Assembly: GCA_965261645.1 (NCBI GenBank)
Contig: CBDHDJ010000004.1
Coordinates: forward strand, 682,001-746,000
DNA: 64,000 nucleotides
Direction of reading: 5' to 3'
From: CBDHDJ01 sp965261645
Lineage (GTDB): Bacteria > Pseudomonadota > Alphaproteobacteria > SHVV01
Positions 18,329 to 26,129 of the stretch are shown piece by piece. The notes under the pieces are model-generated. The model had not been told where the DNA came from. It searched no databases and saw nothing but the letters and a program-made list of their open reading frames with translations. Numbering within the stretch: position 1 is the first letter of the stretch; each line of letters starts with the position of its first letter. A program made the position numbers and the translations under genes.

Positions 18329-19280
18329 CGATGTCCTGTAATTGCGTTGTGATTTCCATTGAGCGGAACGAAAGCCGGATCTCGTGGCCCCGGGCGCTTA
18401 CGAGCGCCTGCGGGGTGTCCGGCAAGCGGTAGGCCCAGCGGCCGCCGGGGCCGCGCTCGGCCGCCCAAGGTCCGGGCGAAAGCAGATATGCGCGGGTGAC
18501 CAGCAGCAGATCGCCGCCCTGCCTCCAGGCGCGGCCTTCGTGGCCGCCGCCCTCGATGGCAAGCCGTTCGGCATCCGGCGGCACGGCGCCGCCGAGCAGG
18601 CCGAGCAGCACCGGATCCCCGGCGTGGAACCCTTCGGGCTGCGCCAGCAAGGCCGGATCTGCGTTCGGCCCGGGCATGGCAAGGCGGATATCGACCCGGA
18701 AGTCGGCAGCGCCACCGGTTCCGCGCAGGGCGAGCACCAACGGCTCGGCGAGACCAGCCAGCGTCACCACCGCGTTGCCGTCGAGATAGGCCTGTTGGGG
18801 CGCCAGATAGAGCAGGTGGCCGGCGCTGGCCGCTTCCGGCGCGGCCTCCTGGCCCGGCGGCAAGAAACGGCTGTCGAGCACCGCCTCGGCGATCGGCCAG
18901 GGCGCGCCGGTCATGCCGGTGAAGGAGAGCACCGTGGTGTAGCCGCGCCTCAGCGCGATCACCGGGATTTGTCCATCGCCCGGCGCGTCGAGGCGGATCC
19001 GCCGGATACGGCCTTGCGGTGGCTCGCCCGCCCCCCGCGCGCTCGCCCGCTGGGTCTGGCGCAACAGCCGGCCCAGGGTCTCGATCTGCCCTTGCGTGAA
19101 CGGCAAGGCGGACCGGCCCTGCCGGGCGGCGTCGGAATCCGGCAGGGCGTGTTCCGGCCAGACATCGGTCTCAGCGAGAACACCTGGACTTGCGTTCGGA
19201 TTGGCGGGTTCGGCCGCGGCGGCAAGAGAAGGCGGCAGTGCAAGAATCAGCAATAGAAGTGCAAGCGTCCCTATGGTCAT
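18315..19280 (-). CDS. traN: DotH/IcmK/TraN core-complex protein
   Basis: 321 residues with a signal peptide (ALLLLILALPPSLAAAA). The mature protein has the family pattern LPFTQGQIETLGRLLRQTQ, a GRIRRIRLDAPG segment, VIALRRGYTTVLSFTGMTGA and PWPIAEAVLD. This is the conserved IcmK/TraN domain. It would sit at the outer membrane with the DotC- and DotD-like proteins. It is translationally coupled to traM upstream (ATGA) and traO downstream. Confidence 0.9.
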   Translation of the reverse strand: MTIGTLALLLLILALPPSLAAAAEPANPNASPGVLAETDVWPEHALPDSDAARQGRSALPFTQGQIETLGRLLRQTQRASARGAGEPPQGRIRRIRLDAPGDGQIPVIALRRGYTTVLSFTGMTGAPWPIAEAVLDSRFLPPGQEAAPEAASAGHLLYLAPQQAYLDGNAVVTLAGLAEPLVLALRGTGGAADFRVDIRLAMPGPNADPALLAQPEGFHAGDPVLLGLLGGAVPPDAERLAIEGGGHEGRAWRQGGDLLLVTRAYLLSPGPWAAERGPGGRWAYRLPDTPQALVSARGHEIRLSFRSMEITTQLQDIDDER

Positions 19281-19918
19281 GAGCCGCCTCCTTTGCTGGC
19301 GATCAATTGCTCGATGCCGATGCCCGCGGGGCGTTCCTCCAGCGGCACGCGCATGACCAGCACCTGGGCCAGCAGGTCCTGGCTGACCCGCCGCGATCCG
19401 GCTTCGAAGGTGACCAGAAGGGGAAATTCGATGGCCCAGCCGATCCGCCCGGCGAAATGCCGCGTATCGGTAATCACCGGCGCACCCCGGGCCACCGCCG
19501 AGGCGACCTGGAGGTTGTCGCGCAGCCGGTCGAGGAACAGGCTGTCGTCGAGCCCCGCCAAAAACGATTCGTACCCGCTATCGGTGAATTTGCCGCGGAT
19601 GCCCGCGAGCCGCAGGCGCCAATCGTGATGACCCAGCGTGAAGGCTTCGGTGACCGCCGCGACCGTCCAGTTGCGCAACGCCGCGTCGGACATGATCGGC
19701 TCGTCGAGCGGCGTCAGCGGCACCAGCCGTCCATCGGGAGTCGCGGCGACGGTGATGTAGACCGTGGAATGAAAAAACACGTAACCCGCGAAGGCCGCCG
19801 CCGTCAGCGCGTTGGTGAGAAGCAACCAGGACGCGGCGCGGCGCCAGCCATGATGCTGGTCGCGCTGGAAGGCGAACTGCCGTGCCGCCTCCGCGATGGC
19901 CTGAACCCGGCTACTCAT
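19277..19918 (-). CDS. traM: DotI/IcmL/TraM inner-membrane protein
   Basis: 213 residues from an ATG that overlaps the end of the Dsb-like gene; a longer frame exists but the short start fits the family. One N-terminal transmembrane helix (about 29-50) is followed by the periplasmic NTF2-like VirB8-type domain: ITVAATPDGRLVPLTPLDEP, then LRNWTVAAVTEAFTLG, and GYESFLAGLDDSLFLDRLRD. DotI/TraM forms inner-membrane rings in I-type systems. Confidence 0.9.
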   Translation of the reverse strand: MSSRVQAIAEAARQFAFQRDQHHGWRRAASWLLLTNALTAAAFAGYVFFHSTVYITVAATPDGRLVPLTPLDEPIMSDAALRNWTVAAVTEAFTLGHHDWRLRLAGIRGKFTDSGYESFLAGLDDSLFLDRLRDNLQVASAVARGAPVITDTRHFAGRIGWAIEFPLLVTFEAGSRRVSQDLLAQVLVMRVPLEERPAGIGIEQLIASKGGGS

Positions 19919-20807
19919 GGCCAAGTTCCCGCAGCCAGGCGCCGAGGTCGGCGATGTCGCCGACGCGGTGCGCGATGCCGCCCCCTGCGGCTCCACCACG
20001 CGCGGTGCGGTATGCGATCAGCGGCACGGAACGCTCGCCCCAGGTATCGAATAGAGCGTTATTGCGCGCGATTAAGTCCCGGGCGTGCCTACCCGCCGGA
20101 CCATCGTCGCGGGCGAACCAGGCCTGCGCCGGATCGGAACTGGCGGCGATTCCCGCTGCCCGGTGGGCTGACGCCGCGCCCAACAGCGCCACCGGCACGA
20201 CATGCAGCCGCAGCCTGCCGGCCATCGCCTCGCGGCCGATCCTTGCGACGACCGAACGCGACCATGGACAACCCGGATCGCCGAACAGAACGGCCAGCGG
20301 CCCCCGCTCCCCAAGGGTGAAACCGAAAGCGGACGCCGAACGCTCGAACAGAGCCGCCCTGGATACGCCGGTAGCCGTATCGGGCGTTACCGTCTCAGTG
20401 GAGGCGCCGGAATCCCGCACCACGGCACCCTCTACATTCGCCGCGGGATTAGGCGCACCCGATGCCGAGCGCGGCGCGGCGCCTGCCAGACGGGTTTCGC
20501 CACGCACGGCGGCGAGTTGCCCGCCGGTCAGCAGCATGCCGTCCGGGCCGTAGAGCAGCCCGGCGACGCCATGGCCGTCGTTGGTTACATAAAGGCTGTA
20601 ACCGGCGCCGCCCACCGGGGTCACGAGATAGCCCGCAAGCCCGCCACGCGGACCCAACGGCACGATCTGCGCGCCCTGGTCCCGGAGCGCGCTCACAAGG
20701 TCGGGCTCGGCGGCATGAACTGCCGGAATTGCAACCACGGCAACCGATACGACCGCCATTATCGTCGTAATATTTTGTCGCAATTTGGTGATCTGTCCCG
20801 AGTTCAT
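19911..20807 (-). CDS. DsbC/DsbG-like periplasmic protein with CPWS active site
   Basis: 298 residues with a signal peptide (cleavage near residue 33). The N-terminal part resembles the DsbC/G dimerisation region (GGLAGYLVTP, YGPDGMLLTGGQL). The thioredoxin fold carries VLFGDPGCPWSRS with Cys180-Pro-Trp-Ser183, so the second active-site Cys is replaced. The cis-Pro loop is near GERSVPLIAYR. With one thiol it could reduce or bind mixed disulfides but not shuttle a disulfide alone. It probably matures Cys-rich pilus or channel proteins. It overlaps its neighbours on both sides. Confidence 0.78.
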   Translation of the reverse strand: MNSGQITKLRQNITTIMAVVSVAVVAIPAVHAAEPDLVSALRDQGAQIVPLGPRGGLAGYLVTPVGGAGYSLYVTNDGHGVAGLLYGPDGMLLTGGQLAAVRGETRLAGAAPRSASGAPNPAANVEGAVVRDSGASTETVTPDTATGVSRAALFERSASAFGFTLGERGPLAVLFGDPGCPWSRSVVARIGREAMAGRLRLHVVPVALLGAASAHRAAGIAASSDPAQAWFARDDGPAGRHARDLIARNNALFDTWGERSVPLIAYRTARGGAAGGGIAHRVGDIADLGAWLRELGHE

Positions 20808-21427
20808 GGTTTGCCTCCGTTTGCGGGTATTTGCGGCGCGCGATGGGTCACCGCGAGCGACTTGCCACCGGCCGTGAATTCCCCGGCGGGCGGGTGCGGT
20901 AGATGGGAAAGCGCGAAGAACAGCGCCCGCACGGCATCGATGAAGGCGCCTTCGAACGCCTGGCCGCGGTGCAGGCGGTAGCGCCGGTCGGTGAGAAACA
21001 GCACTTCAACTCCGGCCCACGCGCCCCAGCGCTCCAGCACGCCCCGCAGGGTGTCGCCGGCTTCGACCCGCCACACGCCATGGCCGCCATCGGCGGTAGC
21101 AAGCTCGACCGCGCCCGGCGGCAGGCCGGCCGGGCGGATATGGAGTTCGCCGCCGCGGCGAACCGCTGCGAGCCCTTCACCGAACAGCAGGCTTTGCCAG
21201 TCGGGATACTCGTCCACGACCGCCTTGGCGGCATCGACCCGGCGGTCGTAGCGCAGGCGGAGCGAGGGCGGCGCCAGGCGTTTCAAAGTTTGCGCAAGTG
21301 TTGCGCCATTGCGCTCGCCGCGTTCGCCGGCTTCGTCCAACACGGTGACCCCGGCGTGGACGGCGGACGGCGCCACATAACGGAACTCGGCCGAAGCGGC
21401 GGACGGCATTAGGGCCGATCCCGCCAT
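20804..21427 (-). CDS. TcpQ-domain secreted protein
   Basis: 207 residues. The ATG overlaps the traK stop (TGATG). It has a short signal (ALMPSAASA) and then a domain typical of toxin co-regulated pilus Q / PilL proteins: WRVEAGDTLRGVLERWGAWAGVEVLFL. It closes with AFEGAFIDAVRALFFAL. Similar TcpQ domains bind secretins or outer-membrane core proteins. A second such domain occurs in the fusion protein at 24292-25581, so the cluster has two. IncI traL sits here in R64, but homology is not claimed. Confidence 0.78.
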   Translation of the reverse strand: MAGSALMPSAASAEFRYVAPSAVHAGVTVLDEAGERGERNGATLAQTLKRLAPPSLRLRYDRRVDAAKAVVDEYPDWQSLLFGEGLAAVRRGGELHIRPAGLPPGAVELATADGGHGVWRVEAGDTLRGVLERWGAWAGVEVLFLTDRRYRLHRGQAFEGAFIDAVRALFFALSHLPHPPAGEFTAGGKSLAVTHRAPQIPANGGKP

Positions 21428-21699
21428 CAGCCAAAATCCACAAAGCGCCGCAACCGCGCCGCGTGAAGGGCGCGGCGGCGGCCAGCGCTTGCGGCTCGGA
21501 GCGCCCGGAGCCCGGCCCGGAAACGGTAGCCGCGCGCCTCGGCGATGCGGAACGCCGCGATCGCCAGCAGGACGGCCGCCGTCGTCCACCAGGCCGGCAG
21601 GAACAGCCAAATCGTCAGCAGGACCAGCAAGCGCGCGTCGATCATGTAGAACCGCACCGGGCGCATGGTGTCGCGCCAGGGCACTTCGGAAGGGTCCAT
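21427..21699 (-). CDS. traK: IcmT/TraK-family small membrane protein
   Basis: 90 residues with the family start PWRDTMRPVRFYMIDARLLV, a hydrophobic double segment LLTIWLFLPAWWTTAAVLLAI, and the ending FRAGLRALRA. IcmT and TraK proteins have this length and the RDT-x-RPxRF-x-x-x-DAR pattern. It lies 51 bp after traJ, as in the R64 order traJ-traK. Confidence 0.88.
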   Translation of the reverse strand: MDPSEVPWRDTMRPVRFYMIDARLLVLLTIWLFLPAWWTTAAVLLAIAAFRIAEARGYRFRAGLRALRAASAGRRRALHAARLRRFVDFG

Positions 21700-21750
21700 G
21701 GAATCGTCTCCTCAACATGTGCGGGGATCCCCCAGTCGGGCTTCGAGCTC

Positions 21751-22971
21751 CTAACCTCCAGCCCGGTCGGCGTTGCCGTCGCCGCCAGCGGCGCCAGCGG
21801 CAGGCGCGCGGTAGCGCCGGTGCACGTCCGGTCCGATCCGGCCCTCGGCGAAGGCGCGCCCGGCCGCAGCGGCAAGATTGTTGCCGGTCGCCGCGAGCGC
21901 GGCCTCGATCCGCGCCGGCCAGCCGGTTTGCGGCAGCTCCAGCAGTTCGGCCTTGAGGCGGTCGTCGAAGACCAGCCATTCGCGTAGCGCCGTGCGCCCG
22001 CTTCGTTCCGAAGTGCTTTGGCCCGATCCGGCCGGGTTAGGCGCCAGCACCTGGGTGACCGCGAGGTTCATGGCGTCTATCAGCGCGGCGCCGCGCTCGG
22101 CGCGCTCGCCGGCCGGGAACTCCGCCAGCAGGCGGCGGATGGTGGCTGCAACGCCGATGGTGTGAGCGGTTGAATAGACCGCGATGCCGTAATCGGCGGC
22201 GCGGACCACGGCCTCGACGGTCTCGCGGTCGCGCGCCTCGCCGACGATCACCGCGGCGGGGCGGCGGCGCAGGGAAGAACGCAGGCCGTCGGCAAAACTT
22301 TGGAAGTGACGGGGGATTTCAGAAGACGACATCAGCGCGCCGTCCCCTTCGATATGATCGAACACGAACTCGATGGGCGCCTCGTAGGACTGGATGCGCC
22401 CGGCGCCGTGCTCCAGCAGCCGCCGCGTGCCGGCGGCGAGCAAGGTGGACTTGCCCGAGCCCGGCACGCCGGTCACCAGGGTCAGGCCGCGCCGCAGGTC
22501 CCAGGCCTCGACGATCTCGTCCTCGATGCCGAGTTCCTCGAAGCTCGGCGGCGCGCCGGGTAGAACCCGGAGCGTGATGTTGACCGCGAAACCGCCCGCG
22601 GCCTGCACCGGGGCGAGGTTGCAGCGGAAGCGGCGGAAGACGCCGCGCGCCTCGGCGACGGCGTGGGAACAATCGATGGCCCGCCCGCCGCGCAGGATGC
22701 CTTCGCCCGTGGCATCGAAAATGCGTGCGCACAAGCTGCCGAGCGCGACGCCGTCGAGAACCGCGCCGGTCGCCCGTGCGAGCTTGCCGTCAACCTCGAT
22801 GAAGGCGGGCGCGCCGGTCTGGAAGGAGATGTCGGAGGCGCCGAGCTTCGCGGCCCATAGCAGGAAGGCGTCGAACCGTTCGACCGGAAACACATGCGCC
22901 GCCTCGGGCCAGTATGAGTCTGGGAAAGAGGACGGTGTCCCACCTGGGCAATGATTGGCGCACACGGTCAT
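21751..22971 (-). CDS. traJ: DotB/TraJ secretion ATPase (PilT-like)
   Basis: 406 residues, a hexameric traffic ATPase related to PilT. Walker A GVPGSGKST is at 168-176, with an Asp-box-like region QSYEAPIEFVFDHIEG and Walker B near PAAVIVGEARDRETVEAV. A conserved STAHTIGVAATIRRL His-box follows. The N-terminal domain includes ASDISFQTGAPAFIEVDGKL, typical of DotB. Its ATG overlaps the traI stop. Confidence 0.92.
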   Translation of the reverse strand: MTVCANHCPGGTPSSFPDSYWPEAAHVFPVERFDAFLLWAAKLGASDISFQTGAPAFIEVDGKLARATGAVLDGVALGSLCARIFDATGEGILRGGRAIDCSHAVAEARGVFRRFRCNLAPVQAAGGFAVNITLRVLPGAPPSFEELGIEDEIVEAWDLRRGLTLVTGVPGSGKSTLLAAGTRRLLEHGAGRIQSYEAPIEFVFDHIEGDGALMSSSEIPRHFQSFADGLRSSLRRRPAAVIVGEARDRETVEAVVRAADYGIAVYSTAHTIGVAATIRRLLAEFPAGERAERGAALIDAMNLAVTQVLAPNPAGSGQSTSERSGRTALREWLVFDDRLKAELLELPQTGWPARIEAALAATGNNLAAAAGRAFAEGRIGPDVHRRYRAPAAGAAGGDGNADRAGG

Positions 22972-23771
22972 TGCAGGTCTCCACCGGCGATCGTCCGCCA
23001 TGCCCCTGTGTCGAGATTGAAGGCCGCCCGCCTGTCGAGCCGCACGCTTGTTTCGCCGATCCGCAGCAGGCGCTCGTGGCCCGTGGCGGCGGTGTAGATG
23101 GTGCTCAGTCCGGGGGCCGAGACCATCTCGACGAGATGCAGGCGGTGCCAGAGGACGACGCCCTCGAAAGTCCGGTTCAGCCGGTCCAGATCGGCGGCGA
23201 AGATATCGTCGCCGAGCGCCGTACCGTGCGCCCAGCCCTCGGCCAGCCATTGCCGCCACAGCGTGGTCTCGGGACCGGTTCGGGGAAACAGCACCGCGGC
23301 CGGCGGGGCGGGTGTCCGCCATGAGCGGACCAGGTAGTCGCGCCAGTGCGGCGGGGCGCTCACGATCCGCTCGGGCTCGACGATGCGGAGCACACGCCGC
23401 GCGCTCGCGGCGCGATCCTGTTCCAGTCCCAGCCGGAAGGCCTGGCGGGTCTCGGCCAGCACCGGCGGCAACACCGTGAAGCCCTGCTCGGTCAGCATCA
23501 GATCGCCGAACCGGTAGATCGCGGAAAGCGGCGCCGACAACCGCTCCAGCATGACGCCGATCTCCCAGCTCCGGCGCGCCAGAGCCGCCCGCGCACCGAA
23601 CCCGAGTGCCGCCAGGCGCATCGCCGAATGGCGTTTCTCCTCGGCGAACGGGATCGCCGCACCTGGTGCCGGCCCGAACTCGTAAAGCGCATCCAGATCG
23701 GGCGGGGGATCGGCGGCCCGGACGGGCACAGCCATAAGAAGGAGGAGAACAACAACGGCGCCCGTTCGCAT
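22968..23771 (-). CDS. traI: DotC/TraI outer-membrane core protein
   Basis: 267 residues, the length of DotC. The signal peptide VVVLLLLMAVPVRA ends in an ordinary Ala-x-Ala site with no lipobox Cys, unlike lipoprotein DotC homologues. Conserved segments are RHSAMRLAALGFGARAALARRSW, PPVLAETRQAFRLG and APPHWRDYLVRSW. It forms the core ring with TraN and TraO. The name traI here is the IncI gene, not the F-plasmid relaxase. Confidence 0.88.
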   Translation of the reverse strand: MRTGAVVVLLLLMAVPVRAADPPPDLDALYEFGPAPGAAIPFAEEKRHSAMRLAALGFGARAALARRSWEIGVMLERLSAPLSAIYRFGDLMLTEQGFTVLPPVLAETRQAFRLGLEQDRAASARRVLRIVEPERIVSAPPHWRDYLVRSWRTPAPPAAVLFPRTGPETTLWRQWLAEGWAHGTALGDDIFAADLDRLNRTFEGVVLWHRLHLVEMVSAPGLSTIYTAATGHERLLRIGETSVRLDRRAAFNLDTGAWRTIAGGDLQ

Positions 23772-24295
23772 CACGAGCCCTCCTTGCCTGTCTTCCCGAT
23801 CCGGTTTTCATCCGGCGCGGCCCAGTCGAGGCGGACGATCCGCCGGTCCGCGTCCACCGTCAGCACGGCGGCCTGTCCGGCCTGGATACCGGCATCGCGC
23901 AGGACGGCGATCAGCGGCGCATCCCTGGTCTTGACGGCGACGATCGCCGGGCGGGCCGGGACAGGTCCGGCGGCGAAAAAGCGATACCCGGCGCGCCGGG
24001 CGAGCTCCTCGGCGAGGGTCTCGACCGGGCCGATCCAGTCCAGCGTCACCGTGGCCGCGAGTGCCGCCGGGACGATGCGTGGCAGCGGCGTATCGGCGAG
24101 CGGGTTCTTCGCCGAGCGCGCCCGGGCCAGCGCCACGAACGCCCGCTCGGCGCGCAAGGCGGCCTCGGTCAGGAGCGTCTCCGCCCGGTCCGCCCCGATC
24201 TGCTTGACGGCGACCGCCGCATCCGGGGCGAACGTGGCGCAAGCCGAGAGCGCTGCCAGCAACGGGATAACGGTCAGGGCCATGACGCTTCTCAT
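23771..24295 (-). CDS. traH: DotD/TraH lipoprotein
   Basis: 174 residues. The lipobox LSAC places the lipidated Cys at residue 19. The C-terminal two thirds match the DotD secretin-N0-like fold: VTLDWIGPVETLAEELARRA, then YRFFAAGP and DAPLIAVLRDAGIQAG. DotD lipoproteins anchor the outer ring of I-type systems. It overlaps both neighbours (ATGA upstream, TGATG downstream). Confidence 0.88.
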   Translation of the reverse strand: MRSVMALTVIPLLAALSACATFAPDAAVAVKQIGADRAETLLTEAALRAERAFVALARARSAKNPLADTPLPRIVPAALAATVTLDWIGPVETLAEELARRAGYRFFAAGPVPARPAIVAVKTRDAPLIAVLRDAGIQAGQAAVLTVDADRRIVRLDWAAPDENRIGKTGKEGS

Positions 24296-25581
24296 CGTCC
24301 GGCGGCTCCGGCGTCCTCGATCACCAGATGGCGGTTCGCCTTGTAGGCGAGCGCCGACAAAGTGCGGCGGGTCGTATCCCCGGCCAGCAACTGATCGACC
24401 GCCTCCAGAAACCCACCGCGAAATACCGCGCGGAGAGCCTGCCCCGGACTTGATCCGGGGGCCTGCTCCGGACTCGATCCCACGGCGTAATCGCGAGTGG
24501 AGTTCCAGACCAGCGTCCAACCCGCCTGGCGCGCCCAGTTCTCGAGCACGCCGCGCAAGGTTTTGTGCGCCCCCGCCTCGACCATCCATTCAGTGCCCGC
24601 CGCCGCTTCATCGGACTGGCCGTCCCGGCCGGCCGGGCCGGAGGCAGGCGGCAAGCCAGCAGCCGCAGCGCGTTGTTCGATATCCCAATAGCGGTAGAAG
24701 ACGACCGTTCCTTCACGCCAGCTCCAGTCGTAGCCGCTCAGCGCCGCGAGGCGGTCGAGCAGGCCGGCAAGAGCGCCCCGCCAGATCAGGCGGATCGGTG
24801 GCGCATCGGACAGGATTGCCATCCCGCCGGCGATCCGCGCCGGGCGTTCTTCGATCGCCGTCGCGATGCCCGACAGGGAAGACAGGCGACGGAGTGCAAC
24901 CGGCAGGGAAACCGCTTCGCGTTGTTCGAACACCAGATCCCGAGTGGCAATTGCCTCGGGCAGTCCGGTGCTGACCGGGGCCAGTTCCGTCGCCGGGAGC
25001 GGCGCCCCTCCGGGCGCGATATCCGGCAAGGGGGAAACCGTTACCGCGGCCGCCGTTCCCGTGCCGGCCGGCACGCCATGCGGCGACGGTTCGCCGGCAG
25101 CGAAGGCAACGCCGAAATTGACGCACAGGAACACCACGACCGCCCCGGCGGTCATACCCGGGCCGAGCGGCACGAGGCCTTTGCGGATGCGCCGGCCGCG
25201 CCTTCGCTGAACCCAAACCCGATAGGCGAGCGAGAACGCCGATCCGAGCAGCATCGTCCAGGCGAGGCCGATGGGGCCGAGCAGGAAACCGAAAGCCCCC
25301 AGCATCATCGCGTCGCCCGGATAGAGCGGCCAGCGCCGGCCACGCAATTGGGCGAGGGCAATCGGCAGCGCGACGGCGGCGATACCGAGCGCCATCCCGG
25401 TCCAGGGCATCCACGGGCTATTGCCGTCCGGGCTCAGATAACGCCATGTGGCCGCGGCGGCGAGCAACGCCAGCACCAGGCGCGGATCGACGACCGCCCG
25501 GCGCGCGTCCAGGACGGCCATAGCCGCCATCGCGGCCAGCACCAGGCCCGAGCTAAGGCCGCCAATCATCAAATCGGTCAT
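24292..25581 (-). CDS. fusion: prepilin peptidase-like (PilU) N-terminus with TcpQ-like C-terminus
   Basis: 429 residues. Residues 1-165 form a polytopic A24 prepilin-peptidase-like domain without the N-terminal methylase part. It has an Asp in VLDARRAVVDPR and the second catalytic region YPGDAMMLGAFGFLLGPIG. Residues about 200-429 form a secreted TcpQ/PilL-like domain (SLPVALRRLSSLSGI, HKTLRGVLENWARQAGWTL, FLEAVDQLL). R64 encodes PilU and PilL separately. The DNA contains a REP-like palindrome that adds SSPEQAPGSSPGQAL within the TcpQ part. Confidence 0.8.
   Translation of the reverse strand: MTDLMIGGLSSGLVLAAMAAMAVLDARRAVVDPRLVLALLAAAATWRYLSPDGNSPWMPWTGMALGIAAVALPIALAQLRGRRWPLYPGDAMMLGAFGFLLGPIGLAWTMLLGSAFSLAYRVWVQRRRGRRIRKGLVPLGPGMTAGAVVVFLCVNFGVAFAAGEPSPHGVPAGTGTAAAVTVSPLPDIAPGGAPLPATELAPVSTGLPEAIATRDLVFEQREAVSLPVALRRLSSLSGIATAIEERPARIAGGMAILSDAPPIRLIWRGALAGLLDRLAALSGYDWSWREGTVVFYRYWDIEQRAAAAGLPPASGPAGRDGQSDEAAAGTEWMVEAGAHKTLRGVLENWARQAGWTLVWNSTRDYAVGSSPEQAPGSSPGQALRAVFRGGFLEAVDQLLAGDTTRRTLSALAYKANRHLVIEDAGAAGR
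24437..24482. repeat. REP-like palindromic repeat inside a gene
   Basis: CCCCGGA (24442-24448), a five-base loop and TCCGGGG (24454-24460) form a perfect hairpin. A degenerate second copy (GCCTGCTCCGGACTCGATCC) follows directly. Palindromes of this kind are normally intergenic in high-GC proteobacteria; here the repeat is read in frame as coding sequence. Confidence 0.6.
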
Positions 25582-26129
25582 TGCAATTCATCCTTCGTTA
25601 TTGCGGTTCCGGATTCGGCCGGCGGGGTGTTTTCAGCCGCGGGAGCCGAGGACATGGCGGTCGATCTGGCGGTAGACATGGCGGTCGAACCGGCGGCGGC
25701 CCGGCCGAGCACACCGAAAGTCGCAGGCAGCAACGGGCACCAGGCGGCGAGCGCCACCTCACGGCAGAGGCGGGCCGGTAGGAGGGCAGGCGCCCTTCCG
25801 GTCTTGATGCGTTCGCGGTTCCACTGAAGCAGTTCCCGTTGCGCGTCGCGCAGGCCGCCCAGCACCTCGATCCCCGCGCGCAGCCGTTCCATCCCGGCGA
25901 AGGCGCGTTCCCTGTCCCAGGCCATGCCAGGGTCGCGATGGGCGGCTTCGGCGGCCCCCGCTATTTGCCGTGCCGCGTCTTCGCTTGCGCGGATTTCCAG
26001 CGCCTCGAACAGGGCACTGCGGGGTTGGCCTTCCTTTCCGGCCGCCAGTTCCTGGGCGGCAGCCGGCCGCAATCCGGCCAACAGGAGAGACGTCCCTATA
26101 AGAAGAGTGAGCGCGAATAAGGGTTTCAT
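25578..26129 (-). CDS. secreted protein of the pilus cluster, unknown
   Basis: 183 residues with a signal peptide (FALTLLIGTSLLLAGLRPAAA). The ATG overlaps the preceding PilV-like gene's stop. A helical middle (MERLRAGIEVLGGL, then QRELLQWNRERIK) is followed by a C-terminal Ser/Thr/Ala-rich tail with MSTARSTAMSS repeats. There is no lytic-transglycosylase Glu motif, so it cannot be called PilT. No family was recognised. Confidence 0.65.
   Translation of the reverse strand: MKPLFALTLLIGTSLLLAGLRPAAAQELAAGKEGQPRSALFEALEIRASEDAARQIAGAAEAAHRDPGMAWDRERAFAGMERLRAGIEVLGGLRDAQRELLQWNRERIKTGRAPALLPARLCREVALAAWCPLLPATFGVLGRAAAGSTAMSTARSTAMSSAPAAENTPPAESGTAITKDELQ

Noticed and set aside
24292..25581. 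Calling the N-terminal half a complete prepilin peptidase PilU
   Set aside because: The methylase-type Cys motifs are absent and only one strong catalytic motif is clear, so it is described as peptidase-like.
25578..26129. PilT-like lytic transglycosylase
   Set aside because: No catalytic Glu motif or lysozyme-like fold signature is visible; position alone is not enough.
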